A stretch of 64,000 nucleotides of DNA from Hyperoplus lanceolatus (Eukaryota; Chordata; Actinopteri; Uranoscopiformes; Ammodytidae), in the NCBI GenBank assembly GCA_026929865.2, contig CM049418.1, forward strand, positions 6,905,501 through 6,969,500. Reading direction: 5' to 3'. A model generated the notes under the pieces. The model had not been told where the DNA came from. It saw only the letters and a program-made list of their open reading frames with translations, and ran no database searches. The position numbers and the translations under genes are program-made. This document shows positions 41,700-52,038 of this stretch, piece by piece. Within the stretch, counting starts at the first letter, position 1, and every line of letters starts with the position of its first letter.

Positions 41700-44600
41700 A
41701 CTTTTTCTTAATCCAGTCCATTTCTTGTCAAATTGATGAAGATGTTTTCTTAATTTGCTTGTGTCTATTTGCAAGTGCATTCTTAAATTGCAGAGCTGTT
41801 CATTTGAAAACTCAAAAAGTATGTTTTCCTTGAAAATTGTCCTCCTCCAGACTGGCTTTAAACGGGTCTAATAGAGAATACTGTGAATACACATTTAGTA
41901 TTTTACTGAAGGCCATTGTTTATGAAGACAGAGAATGGCTTTTAGGTAATCTGCAAAACATGTGGTAAATATCCATAAAGAAATGTTGTTCTCCCTCTTG
42001 GAGACTCTCAAATGTATGTCATAAATCACATACACTGCAGTGGATTTGGGTTTATAAAAATGCCCAACTCTACAGGATGAATAAAATAACCCATCCAATG
42101 ACTTGATGGAATAGTACATGAAGTTATTATGATGAAGTAAGAGGATATCATGGAAACTTTGCGATTGTATCTTTAATTGTACATTCTGGGTGTTGTATGT
42201 AAGCACATGATTATTTAACTGCCTGGTGGGAATGTTAAATGGTGTAGTGAGACCTTTTCCAAATGAGTCTGTTCGCTACCCACTTAATACTAATTACAGC
42301 ACATTACTAGAGCCATGGATTTCAATTAACAACCAAGAGCAACATCAATTTCTCAATTGTAAACAACTTAAACAAATCATGATCTTTAGTAAAGCTTGAT
42401 TGTGTATGCAGTTAGGCAGGAGGCAGATTATTCTTAAATGTGCACCATTGACAAGCAAGCAAGCAAGAGCCCTAGAGTGAAAATACATGAGCGCTACGAG
42501 TCCAATTATAGCTTAGCAACTTTAACTATAGGCACAGCAGTGTGCACAGGGCTGTAGGATTAATTACTCTGCATAAAAAGGAGGTGTTTATTTTTATTTT
42601 TTTTCCACTTTCAAAAGTTAAAGAATAAGTTAATGTTTCTGTTACATGAAAGTTGTATTTATGGATTATGTCTCCATATTCCTAGCTCATAACGCCACAT
42701 CAGACTTTGCAGAAGATAAGATTTTATAAATTTTTGACAGTGTATATATTATGTCAGACATTGTAACATAATTCAATTATTCAAAGGTTATATTCTATTA
42801 CAGGGCTCTGTGTTTTATATTTGTAAACTTCTAATTTGATGTTGTATCTATTTCTATTCTGCAATTAATCAATTGATTTATGTCCTTATTAGTAGAAAGT
42901 ATTGTGTCTATCATTACGTAATATGAATTTAGGCCACTGTGTTTATTGAATGTAAACTAATATACTAGGATTTATAAGGTATAGGAGTTTCACTGCATGT
43001 TACTGAGAGGTAGAAAGAAAGGTGGGACGATAGGTGTATGGTTGAGATAAAGCTTTGGAAAGGGGTGAATGAACCAGAATACATTTGCCAGATTATACCA
43101 TTCTGACCTCTACACTTTCCCTCAACAAACTTATAATGAAGAAAGCTGGTAAATAGATGCAAGCCAATGTCCTGGTGCTTTTGTAACATTAATGGAGTGC
43201 CCCTCTTTCTCTGAATACAAACTTTGAGAGAGACACTGACCTCGACTGTATCATCCTAATGACTCATTTTCAATTCATAGAGGCAGACTTTCGGACAGGA
43301 GTAAGTAATGTGGACTCCAATTAATGTTGTGACCGTTTGAAAGGAACCATAAGTCAGGTTTAGAGGCTACAAGGTCAGCTTTAGATACTAAATACAATAA
43401 AGTGCTATGAGCTGGCACAAAGGTAGAAGCCAGTTCATTAACAAGTAATTTACCTAATTATATATAAATCAGATAAGGAAAAAATTTAATTTCTCTATTC
43501 AACCCAGGGTGGCAGCAATATGCTGAAGCTTTGTTTGGCTACGACGATGACCCGTTCTAGCAACTGGTCTACGCAGTTTCTGTCGAAGCAGAGAAATGCA
43601 TGCATTTGCAAAGAAACTGCTCAGTTTTTTGGTTCCATATAGCTACTGCTCGTGTGAAAATAGTGAGACATTTTTTTTAAATCGACTAATCTTCTCAGCT
43701 GAAATTGTTGTGTGGTTTCATTTACAGCAAAGCAAAACTATTTTATAAGCTTCCAGCACTTAGTTATTTCTGTGAGGAGACAAACTTTCTGAAATTCATA
43801 TTTTTATTTCAAGCGTTATTTTTCGTCTCAGCTGTATAGTTGGGTAGTTTCATTTACGACAAAACATAATATTCAATAACCTATTCATAATGTTTTGTAT
43901 AAATATTAACTTTGAAAGTAAAATATTTCCCTCCGAGATGATGAAAATTGAATGGATTGAAAAACAAGTCACCTATGAGTACCTCAAATTTCTACTGATG
44001 TACCGTACTTGAGTATATGTTCTTTTCTATTACTGTTCATCGGTGAAAATAAATTATTATTTCTGCATTCTACATTATTGAATTTTGCCACCCTTTGAAA
44101 TGAGTTTGGAAATCACTGATTCAATTGAAAGCTGCAGTGAGGCTCGTTAGATTTATGGATTTGAGATGTGAGTGGGACAAAACTATTTTTGGGTCGCAGG
44201 GACACATATAAATAGTCTGCCTCATCCACATTAACGCAGCGGATGATATATGGCCTCCCTATTTAGAGCTGTTGGTATATCTCATTGTAATCCGGAGGAA
44301 TAAATAACAGGATCCCATTATGTGGAGAGGTTGAAAACGATGTGAGAACAAAGAACTTGAAAAAAAGCAAAAATTCAAATCCTTTTTTTCCCATCAAACA
44401 AACATTAGTCATTATTTCCTGAAGAGAAAAAGAGGCAGAAGTCTGATAAAAGTAAAATGTTATATTATTTTATTGTCCAAAGAAAAAAGGAACAAAATAA
44501 ATGCAGCACTGTATTGTGATACGAAGTAGCTTGGAAAGCTCAGTGTAAATACAAGCCCTGGAAAATTGACTGAACAAACTGAAAGGTGCAGTATAGTCAA

Positions 44601-44894
44601 GGTTTCAATTAGAAATGCATCAATTTAATTTAATTTACTCTAAATCAGAAAGTCTGAATGTAATGGGAGAAACCAATCACAGAGACTATATCTCTCAGTT
44701 AGAAAAAACATCAGCTTCACTCATCTATTCATGTTGCTGTTCAAATGACTGTTTGAATTCTGACTTCAATTATGAGGAGGTTATAGTTTGACATTGACAA
44801 GGTGACTGTAACCTTTTTCAAATGAATGCAAAATAAATATCACCATACAACATTTTTCACACCCTTTGAGTTTCATCTGCAGCTCTTTTGGTGC
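41700..44894. other. Gene-free AT-rich spacer
   Basis: About 3.2 kb without a supported gene, RNA or transposon. Any conserved regulatory element here would need comparison with other fish genomes. Confidence 0.4.
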
Positions 44895-45215
44895 TCAAGT
44901 ATTCATTGGATGAAAAATCAGTGATTATTTCCTCACAATCTGCTAAATGTACCTAATGTGTTTGTGCGCTATAAATAAAAAATGTTTTCTTAAATTAATA
45001 CACAGCCCGGGGTCTGTAACCTTGCATGTAAACCGAAGATATGTAAATAAATGGACCTACCGTAGCCACATGCCCTTTTACAGAGCCTAGGCACACTGGA
45101 ATTTGTTTCAGCAATCAGCACAAAAGTACGTTGGTGGATTGAGATGAGGTATTCACTTATTTTGACAAAGTGATTTTGACAACAGGCGTTCTCCAGAATA
45201 CTACATCTTTAGTTT
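44895..45215 (+). mobile_element. MITE-like repeat, family A, diverged copy
   Basis: Shares ATTTCCTCACAATCTGCTAA, TTTACAGAGCCTAGG and a right end CGTTCTCCAGAATACTACAT with the 26211-26498 copy, including the inverted-repeat core TTCTCCAGAA. The left terminus is eroded. Confidence 0.5.
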
Positions 45216-46481
45216 GCACTTTCTTTTTCCAAATTGCATGGGAATTTTGGTGAATGTGTGCGCTATATTTAGATTGAAATTAGGCTTGTGAAATCGCTCT
45301 AATTGCCCACATTTCTGTAAGTGATTTATTCACAGGATGGTGAGCAGAAATCTTGCAATATACAGTATGCTTTTTCCCCCTATGAACCAACCATAAAGAA
45401 GAAGAGATGCAGAAACAGTGAGTGAAAGTAAATCGCATTAATCTTTGTCCCATAATATTTAGTCTGTTTCTAACATGACTATGATTCATGATCCCTTCTC
45501 ATTTATAATGCTACATCCTAAAATTGCGAGCAGGCATTCACCAAATCTACTTTCTACTATTTTAAACTTCAAAAAAACTGTACATGATTTCAATCTATAC
45601 AAAAACGGTAACATATTTTAGCTTGACAAGATCTCAGCATTGTTTGTTTTACTGTTTATCTGGGAAAGGCTTTTTTGAAAGGAATTTATTATTTTCATTC
45701 TCAAATGTGACAGAATTATTACATTTGAAGAAAAAGGAGGGTTAGGTGGTGTAGGAGGGTTCAATGCCACAAAATCTGTTAGGATTTAATAAATACAACA
45801 CTTTTTGCAATAAAAGGGAGACATACTCCCTTGACAAATTTAGCAGCTAACATATCCAAATATTACTTTTTGAAATACAACCTAAGACTTCACCGTCACA
45901 AAAATAAATTGAAAGGGATATTTTTCTATTAGTATCCCCCACTGAAGCTGTGAGGGTTATATTTTTCCATTATTTTGAGTGAACTCTCACTCAAGTGGCA
46001 CTCAGATTCGCCTCACTCACTCTGCTTATGAACTGCCTAACCACATCATAATATGCAAAACTGTTTGGGGCTTTTAGTGACATTTCACATCAAGATACTT
46101 TTATGCATTATACATTAACGTTTGAGTGAAAAATAATGATCTGCCACTTTCTGTTATCACAAGGAAGGAAAACAAATCGTGACCGCTCAAACCATGCCAG
46201 TTCCACATTTGAGTGTATGTGTTAAGAGGCTGACAGTGTATTGATGATTCCAATTTTATATTTATTATCTAGTTTTGAAGATTCAGCTTTCATGTCTGTG
46301 CTAGATATTTCTAACCTCTTGTGCAGTGTATCATAGAGCAGTTTCATTGCTGCAAAGTAAAGTGTTCCTTATACATTTTAAATATATCCATACACTTTCA
46401 TCTGTACACTATGAAAATTAAAAAGTTGGGAAAACTCAAAATTCCAAGTGTCTAGAAGTGCACTAGATTTGAGTTTTTAAG
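45216..46481. other. Gene-free AT-rich spacer
   Basis: No gene or recognisable element up to the 3' tail of the large LINE at about 46490. Confidence 0.4.
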
Positions 46482-46802
46482 CCAACTAATTAATTAATTA
46501 ATTGATTTTATTTGTTTCTGGACATGACAATGACATTGGACGAACCAGATGCAATGTTTTCAGTGTATTAGCATAAATGCTAGTTTACAACACCTGTCCA
46601 CAGGAGGCTTTTAAAAACAACACAATAAACAAGTCAAAACAAAAACAAGATCAGAATACTGATAAAAACTGACAATTAAAAGAGTAAAAATGCAGTATAC
46701 AATGGAGTACAGAGCAGCAATATAATGAGTCAAATATATATATATATAGGCTACGTAGAGTAAAACAAAGGCAGCATGATCAAACAATACACCAGTTGTA
46801 AA

Positions 46803-49800
46803 TTATTTGTGTGAGCACTGTTGATTTGATTTGAGCCGTTGTTTAAGTTCTCTGTTAAAAGTGCTGCTATTAGTCTCTAGTTTTAGACTAGTGGGCAAGA
46901 GGTTCCACAATTTTGCCCCCTTTGCAGAGAAAACAGAGTGACCGAAAGATGTCTTGTGCATTGGAACAAGACAATCACCATTGATGGAGGCTCGTGTATC
47001 TGCCCGACGAGAGCTCTGACGTCTGATGGCCAATTCAGACAACAGTGGTGACACATGGTTATTTACACACTTGAAAAATAATTTAAGATTACTCAAATTA
47101 ATAAAGTTATCAAAGGTGAAAAGGTTGTGTTTTTTTAGAATGCCACAGTGATGCCATCTCATGGGTTTCCGGTCCATGACTTTTATTGTCTGTTTGTATA
47201 TTGAAAAGATAGGTTTTAATGTGGTAGAAGAAGTTTGTGACCATGATGTGATACAGTATGACAAATGAGAAAAAATCATAGCGTGCATAAATAATTTGGC
47301 CGTTTGACATGACAAGTCCCTTCTTATGAAACGGAAACAGTTCAGATTTAGTTTGACCTTCTTTGCAACATACTTAACCTGCGTAACAAATTTTAAATTC
47401 TTATCCAGAATAATGCCCAGATATTTTACTTCATTTACTGATTCAATTAATTCATTTTTGATCCGTACCTCAAAAACATCGGTGATAGGTCTATTACGGA
47501 TGGAGAAGCACATAGATACGGTTTTCTTCACATTAATGGTCAACTGAGACAGCTCAAGCCATTTTGAAATGCTGAGTAATGCTTGTGTCAGGTGCTCACC
47601 TGCTAAGCTGGGTGTTTTACTGGACACATGGATAACAGTGTCATCAGCATACATTTGACAGTTGGACCCCGGACAGCAGTTTGGTAGGTCATTGATATAC
47701 ATAGAAAACAACAGTGGACCAAGTACAGACCCTTGCGGTACTCCCGTGCTGCTGGCACGCAGATGGGACCTGACCCCATTGACCCTGACACATTGCTCTC
47801 TCCCCTCCAGGTAAGATGTAAACCACTGCAGAGCTTCTGATGACATTTTGAACTGTTTTAACTTGTTCATTAGAGTACTGTGGTTTACCGTGTCAAAGGC
47901 CTTTTTTAGGTCTAGGAACACTGCCCCAACAACATTTCCTTTATCTATTGAAGCTTTTATGTTTTCAAGCAAATAACAATTAGCTGTTTCAGTTGAGTAT
48001 TTCTGTCTAAACCCAAACTGCTGTGGATGAAGCAGCTGGTTAGACTCTAAATGTTCCATTAGTTGCTCAGCTATAATTTTCTCCAGAACCTTTGAGACAA
48101 CAGGGAGGATAGCAATAGGCCTATAATTACTCGCTATGTCCTTGTCTCCTGATTTATAGACAGGGGTAATTATTGCAGTTTTCCAGCTTTCTGGGAATAT
48201 TTTGGTTTGTATAGACAGGTTAACTAAGTAAGTGATTGGCTCCAACAGGTAGCTCTGATGTTTCTTGATTAATGCAGCATGAAGATTATGAATATCTTTT
48301 GACTTGGAGTTACTCATGTTTGTGATCACCTTTTTAACTTTATCATGAGATACCAATTTAATATAAAAGGAGTCAGACTGAGCATTGTCAAGTTCTTCAG
48401 TAGATGACTCTGTAGCTTTAAAATGACTTGCAAGCTCTTGTACAGACTCAATAAAAAAGCTATTAAAAACATTTGCAATGGACTCATTGCTATGGATAAA
48501 AGTATCACCTACTTTCAGACCGGTTATTTTGGGGTGCTTATGCTTGCTGGAGTTGGTTAGCTTGTTTATATGTTGCCACAGTTTTGAACTATTACCATTG
48601 GCCTCTTCAATGAGTTTAGAGAAGTAATTGGTCTTGGCCTTTCGTAATTCAGACACTACTTTGTTCCTCAGGCCTGTGAAGATAAGGTGGTCAGTATTGT
48701 TTTTTGTTATTAAAGACTTTTTAAGAGCAAGATCTCGCTTTTTAATGATCTGAATGATATCACTGTTGACCCATGGAAGAGATAATTTCTTGGGTCTGCT
48801 TTTCCAGGTTTGTGTGTATTTATCAATTAGATCACAAAGGGTTGAGACAAAGTTGTTGGCACTGTGATTTAGATCTGGCTCTTTAGTTACCTTTTCCCAA
48901 TTAATTTCACTCAAGTCATGTTCGAAGTCACCAACTTTTGACTTGGGAATTGCAGTTGTTAGAATTAGATTTTCTGTTTTGTTGTGGTGTACTAGGCGTT
49001 TTTTTGTTAGCTTTCGTACCATCAGTATCATATTATGATCTGAAAGGCCAGTTATTAGATTATATGTTTTTGTTACCCGCTCTGGCCTGTTTGTAAAAAT
49101 CATATCTATGAGGGTTTCACTTTTCCTAGTGATTCGAGTAGGTCTACTGATCAGCTGTTTGTATTTAAATTTCTCCATTGTTGATTTTAATTTTGATTTA
49201 CCACTTTTATCCAACCAGTTGATGTTAAAATCCCCAAACAACATACATTCATGACAGTTATCGACAACAGAGAGGAGATTCTTCAGTTCATTGTAGACAT
49301 TTGCATCATGAGATGGGGGATTATAAAGCACAACAATGTTAAATTTCATTTTAGGGGAGAGCATTACAGTCAATCCCAGGCACTCTAAATTCAGGTTCAG
49401 TTCAAGCTTTACACATTTAAAATATTCTCTAATATAAATTAAAACACCCCCTCCCCTTCCCTTGGCCCTATCTCTCCTATAGCATGTGTATCCTGATATG
49501 TCAATTAGGTCAGTAGGAACATTAGGATTTAACCAGCTCTCAGAAATACACAAAAAGTCCAAATTAGAGTCATTAAGTAGATTCCGGATCTGGTCTATTT
49601 TAGGTAGTATGCTTCTGATATTTATATGTCCTCCCAGTATTCCTTTAGGTTTACATTCAGAATTCCATATGATTTTGGCATGATTCACAGTTTGAAAAAG
49701 TCTTAGCTGCCGTTGTTTCTGGACTGCGCGATTAGTGAAATGTTTTTTGGCCTTTGCAGGCGACCGTCTTTGTTGACATTCGCCAGCTGTCACAAACGGT

Positions 49801-50834
49801 TCACCGCGAGAGCGACAGTTTATAGCTGGAATACTGTATGTATTAATACCAAGCGCCGAACTCACCCCAGTGTTAGTGCCGCCGGTGGTCCCGGACTGGC
49901 CAATCTCCACCGCCGCCGAAGCAGCAACAAGTGCGGGATTATTCAACTCTGCGCTTCCATCCGAGCCCGAAGGGCGTGACTGCAGCCGCCGCACCAGCCC
50001 GACATGCTCTCCCTGCACGGCCGTGGACACCCGGGAACCCAGCGCTACACCTCGAACATCGACAAGTGGACTAGCCCGTCCACCCATCCATGCCTCCCCA
50101 GTGGAACCGCACCGACCAGTATCACCTCCGGCGAGCCGACTCCCAAGACCCATGACCCCCGTGGCCACGCCAGGACAGACGCTCTCCTGCATCAGAGCCT
50201 GCCGAGTTTGGGTGAGTTGCAGCGGGGTTGTGATAATAACCGGTTGGAATGAATGAGTGACTTCAAACGATTCCGACTGCACCGGGTTGACATTTTGCTC
50301 GGTTGAAATAGCTGGTGAGCGAAAAAGGGGTCCAGGATTTAGATGAACATCTCCGGATAGTAGTAGCAATATAAGTAGTATTTTGACAGAAGACTGGCTG
50401 TTATTCCGTCTGATTGTAGTTGTGAGTACTGGCGTGAGCAGCTGGGCCCGGCCGTCCTTGAGTAACCTCGTGTAGGCTGCGACATATCCAAATCCTAAGA
50501 ATTTGAACTGAGCTTTTGCTGACAAAATGCCCAGTGGATCAGCGGTTGTAGGCCTGTGGGGATGGTTGTCTTTTGCGGCCAAAGTCTCTGGTGCATCACA
50601 GGCGACCAACGCCGGTATCAGTAGTAGGAAGCCACAGGTGAGGAGGAACAAACCGGCATTGCTTTGTTCATGCTTGCCTTTGTTCTTTCTGAACAGTTTC
50701 AAAATGCCATGCACAAGATTGTTTAAAGGCCAGATAATCTTAAAAAGTAGGTGGAGAAGATTAAAAACAGCGATGTTAAAATATCTTTGCACCTGAGTGG
50801 AGCCTGCCAAACCACCCAGAGCAGCTGCTGCCAT
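46803..50834 (-). CDS. LINE polyprotein: N-terminal segment, 2A-like motif, APE endonuclease, reverse transcriptase
   Basis: The ORF runs 1343 codons without a break. Residues 61-79 (GLFLLTCGFLLLIPALVAC) and 151-160 are hydrophobic. GDVHLNPGP at 161-169 matches the core of 2A ribosome-skipping peptides. Residues 170-400 are Ser/Gly/Arg-rich with no domain I recognise. An APE-type endonuclease follows at about 402-605, with N405 in HINIRS, E432 in CISESWL, D535 in LFGDFNIN and the SDH triad end at 598-600. The reverse transcriptase spans about 885-1130, with SNYRPIAILPVVSKVLEK, D975 in DLKKAFDTVNH, TGVPQGSVLGPLLF and catalytic YADD at 1062-1065. The C-terminal region to 1343 has the FGHSVFSAKGAKLWNLLP block common in CR1/L2-group elements. 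All visible catalytic residues are present. Exact clade (L2, Crack, Daphne) is unresolved. Confidence 0.93.
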   Translation of the reverse strand: MAAAALGGLAGSTQVQRYFNIAVFNLLHLLFKIIWPLNNLVHGILKLFRKNKGKHEQSNAGLFLLTCGFLLLIPALVACDAPETLAAKDNHPHRPTTADPLGILSAKAQFKFLGFGYVAAYTRLLKDGRAQLLTPVLTTTIRRNNSQSSVKILLILLLLSGDVHLNPGPLFRSPAISTEQNVNPVQSESFEVTHSFQPVIITTPLQLTQTRQALMQESVCPGVATGVMGLGSRLAGGDTGRCGSTGEAWMGGRASPLVDVRGVALGSRVSTAVQGEHVGLVRRLQSRPSGSDGSAELNNPALVAASAAVEIGQSGTTGGTNTGVSSALGINTYSIPAINCRSRGEPFVTAGECQQRRSPAKAKKHFTNRAVQKQRQLRLFQTVNHAKIIWNSECKPKGILGGHINIRSILPKIDQIRNLLNDSNLDFLCISESWLNPNVPTDLIDISGYTCYRRDRAKGRGGGVLIYIREYFKCVKLELNLNLECLGLTVMLSPKMKFNIVVLYNPPSHDANVYNELKNLLSVVDNCHECMLFGDFNINWLDKSGKSKLKSTMEKFKYKQLISRPTRITRKSETLIDMIFTNRPERVTKTYNLITGLSDHNMILMVRKLTKKRLVHHNKTENLILTTAIPKSKVGDFEHDLSEINWEKVTKEPDLNHSANNFVSTLCDLIDKYTQTWKSRPKKLSLPWVNSDIIQIIKKRDLALKKSLITKNNTDHLIFTGLRNKVVSELRKAKTNYFSKLIEEANGNSSKLWQHINKLTNSSKHKHPKITGLKVGDTFIHSNESIANVFNSFFIESVQELASHFKATESSTEELDNAQSDSFYIKLVSHDKVKKVITNMSNSKSKDIHNLHAALIKKHQSYLLEPITYLVNLSIQTKIFPESWKTAIITPVYKSGDKDIASNYRPIAILPVVSKVLEKIIAEQLMEHLESNQLLHPQQFGFRQKYSTETANCYLLENIKASIDKGNVVGAVFLDLKKAFDTVNHSTLMNKLKQFKMSSEALQWFTSYLEGREQCVRVNGVRSHLRASSTGVPQGSVLGPLLFSMYINDLPNCCPGSNCQMYADDTVIHVSSKTPSLAGEHLTQALLSISKWLELSQLTINVKKTVSMCFSIRNRPITDVFEVRIKNELIESVNEVKYLGIILDKNLKFVTQVKYVAKKVKLNLNCFRFIRRDLSCQTAKLFMHAMIFSHLSYCITSWSQTSSTTLKPIFSIYKQTIKVMDRKPMRWHHCGILKKHNLFTFDNFINLSNLKLFFKCVNNHVSPLLSELAIRRQSSRRADTRASINGDCLVPMHKTSFGHSVFSAKGAKLWNLLPTSLKLETNSSTFNRELKQRLKSNQQCSHK
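50328..50354 (-). other. 2A-like ribosome-skipping motif in the LINE ORF
   Basis: Codons for GDVHLNPGP, residues 161-169, directly follow the hydrophobic KILLILLLLS. The 2A consensus is D-V/I-E-x-N-P-G-P, with separation between the last G and P. Here the glutamate is histidine and all other consensus positions are kept. If active, it would release a 168-residue N-terminal peptide from an EN-RT product starting at P169. Confidence 0.65.
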
Positions 50835-51097
50835 CTTGGATCTGTTTGCTCTTACATTTTAAGGGAAACTGCCTACATTCGACCCAACTAAATATCTGAG
50901 AGATAACTTATCATTCATAAGTCTTGAGTTCCATACACGAAGAATTCAAAAGTCGTGCCAACTTATTTTTAGGTCAGAATATCATTTAGACCGGCATGGT
51001 TTTGATAGTTATCTGAATGACAGAGAATAACTGTTATTGTTATAAATTCTTAGTATGTAGAACTCAAGATTTGAATATTATAATTATGAAAGATACA

Positions 51098-51103
51098 TTT
51101 ATT
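51098..51103 (-). promoter_or_regulatory. Likely poly(A) signal of the lrrc3-family gene
   Basis: TTTATT on the plus strand is AATAAA on the minus strand, 159 bases downstream of the stop codon. It lies between the gene and the start of the LINE in the same orientation. Confidence 0.45.
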
Positions 51104-51261
51104 ATTATAAATTTAATACACGTGTATATTCAACAACAGATAATTAGTTTGCTCAAATGTAAACAGTTTTCCTTAAAACTTCAGAGTTGTAGTTGGCCTC
51201 AAACCCCAAACAACTGCCTTGAAAATTTGCTAACTCTCTTCTCTCACTTCTCTCAGAGATA

Positions 51262-52038
51262 CTAAAACACACTGCTGGCCGTGTCGTATTCCTTGCTAAT
51301 GTGGGAAGTGCTGGGCAGGGACTTGAGGTACTCCATGTGCCTCTTGGCGTCCTCCTGGTTCTGTTTGATGTAGTTAACAATGTAAGCAGTCACCATGGAG
51401 AACCAGCAGAACATGGCCACAAACATGGCCACGTCCGTCGTCTTGTGGTGGAAATTGCAAAAGTTGATCCCCGAGTCCAGGACCTGTATGACTGGTTGTC
51501 CCACGTACTCGTCCTGCACCGACGTGTAGCAGCTTACCTCATTGACCGTCTCAGGGTCCAGCCGCAGCTCCCTCAGCACTTCCTGTAACGAGCACTCGCA
51601 GTGCCAGGGGTTGTGGGACAGGCGGACACGGGCGTGGAGCTTGGCGAAGGTGTCCTTCGGTAGCCCGCTGAGTTGGTTGTTTGAAAGGTCCAAGGTCCGC
51701 AAGCTTTCGGAAATCCCCTGAAAGGCGCTGACCTCCACACTTTCGATGGTGTTGTGGGATAAATCCAGCTCCCTGAGGCGACGGAGGTCTGTGAAGGCAT
51801 CCTTAGTGATGTGCCTGATCCGGTTAGACGAGAGCAAGAGAACGACGGTGTCTTTGGGCAAGTTCATTGGGATGCTCTCCAAGTTGCGAGAGTTGCACTG
51901 CACCACCACGCCGTTCCTGTCGGCGCAGTGGCAGATCTTAGGGCAAGCGTACGCTGCCATGACCATTACTCCCACCAACAAAAGAGAAACACAGGACTGA
52001 GGTTTTATGGATAAGCTGAACTGTTGAGAGGCCCCCAT
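51262..52038 (-). CDS. lrrc3: LRRC3-family leucine-rich repeat membrane protein
   Basis: A single-exon ORF of 258 residues, close to the 257-259 of human LRRC3 and LRRC3B. A signal peptide is predicted (CVSLLLVGVMVMAAYA, cleavage near residue 31). An LRRNT cap follows with C32, C36, C38, C48. LRRs cover about 52-140, including LRELDLSHNTIESV and LRTLDLSNNQLSGLPKD. The LRRCT cap has C147, C149, C170, C194 in the family pattern NPWHCECSLQEVLRELRLDP. One transmembrane helix spans about 203-224, followed by the family signature QNQEDAKRHMEYLKSLPS. I prefer LRRC3 over LRRC3B because of RLRELDLSHN, RLSHNPWHCEC, TSVQDEYVGQPVIQVLDSG and TTDVAM. The C-terminal SSVF fits a class I PDZ ligand. Its biochemical role is poorly known. 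The paralogue could also be LRRC3C-like. Confidence 0.88.
   Translation of the reverse strand: MGASQQFSLSIKPQSCVSLLLVGVMVMAAYACPKICHCADRNGVVVQCNSRNLESIPMNLPKDTVVLLLSSNRIRHITKDAFTDLRRLRELDLSHNTIESVEVSAFQGISESLRTLDLSNNQLSGLPKDTFAKLHARVRLSHNPWHCECSLQEVLRELRLDPETVNEVSCYTSVQDEYVGQPVIQVLDSGINFCNFHHKTTDVAMFVAMFCWFSMVTAYIVNYIKQNQEDAKRHMEYLKSLPSTSHISKEYDTASSVF

Larger units (their letters stand above)
46490..50883 (-). mobile_element. Apparently full-length non-LTR retrotransposon (CR1/L2-type)
   Basis: About 4.4 kb on the minus strand: roughly 50 bases of 5' leader, one intact ORF (46803-50834), and a 310-base 3' UTR ending in an AATT-repeat tail at 46489-46503 with AATAAA just before it. CCAACTAA is found at both borders (46482-46489 and 50884-50891) and may be an 8-bp target duplication. 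The unbroken ORF suggests a young, possibly still competent copy. The 5' border is inferred from the duplication and is less certain than the ORF. Confidence 0.85.

Noticed and set aside
49713..50256. Plus-strand open frames opposite the large LINE (49713-49979, 49870-50256)
   Set aside because: They are antisense shadows of the GC-richer Ser/Gly/Arg region of the retrotransposon ORF and show no domain.
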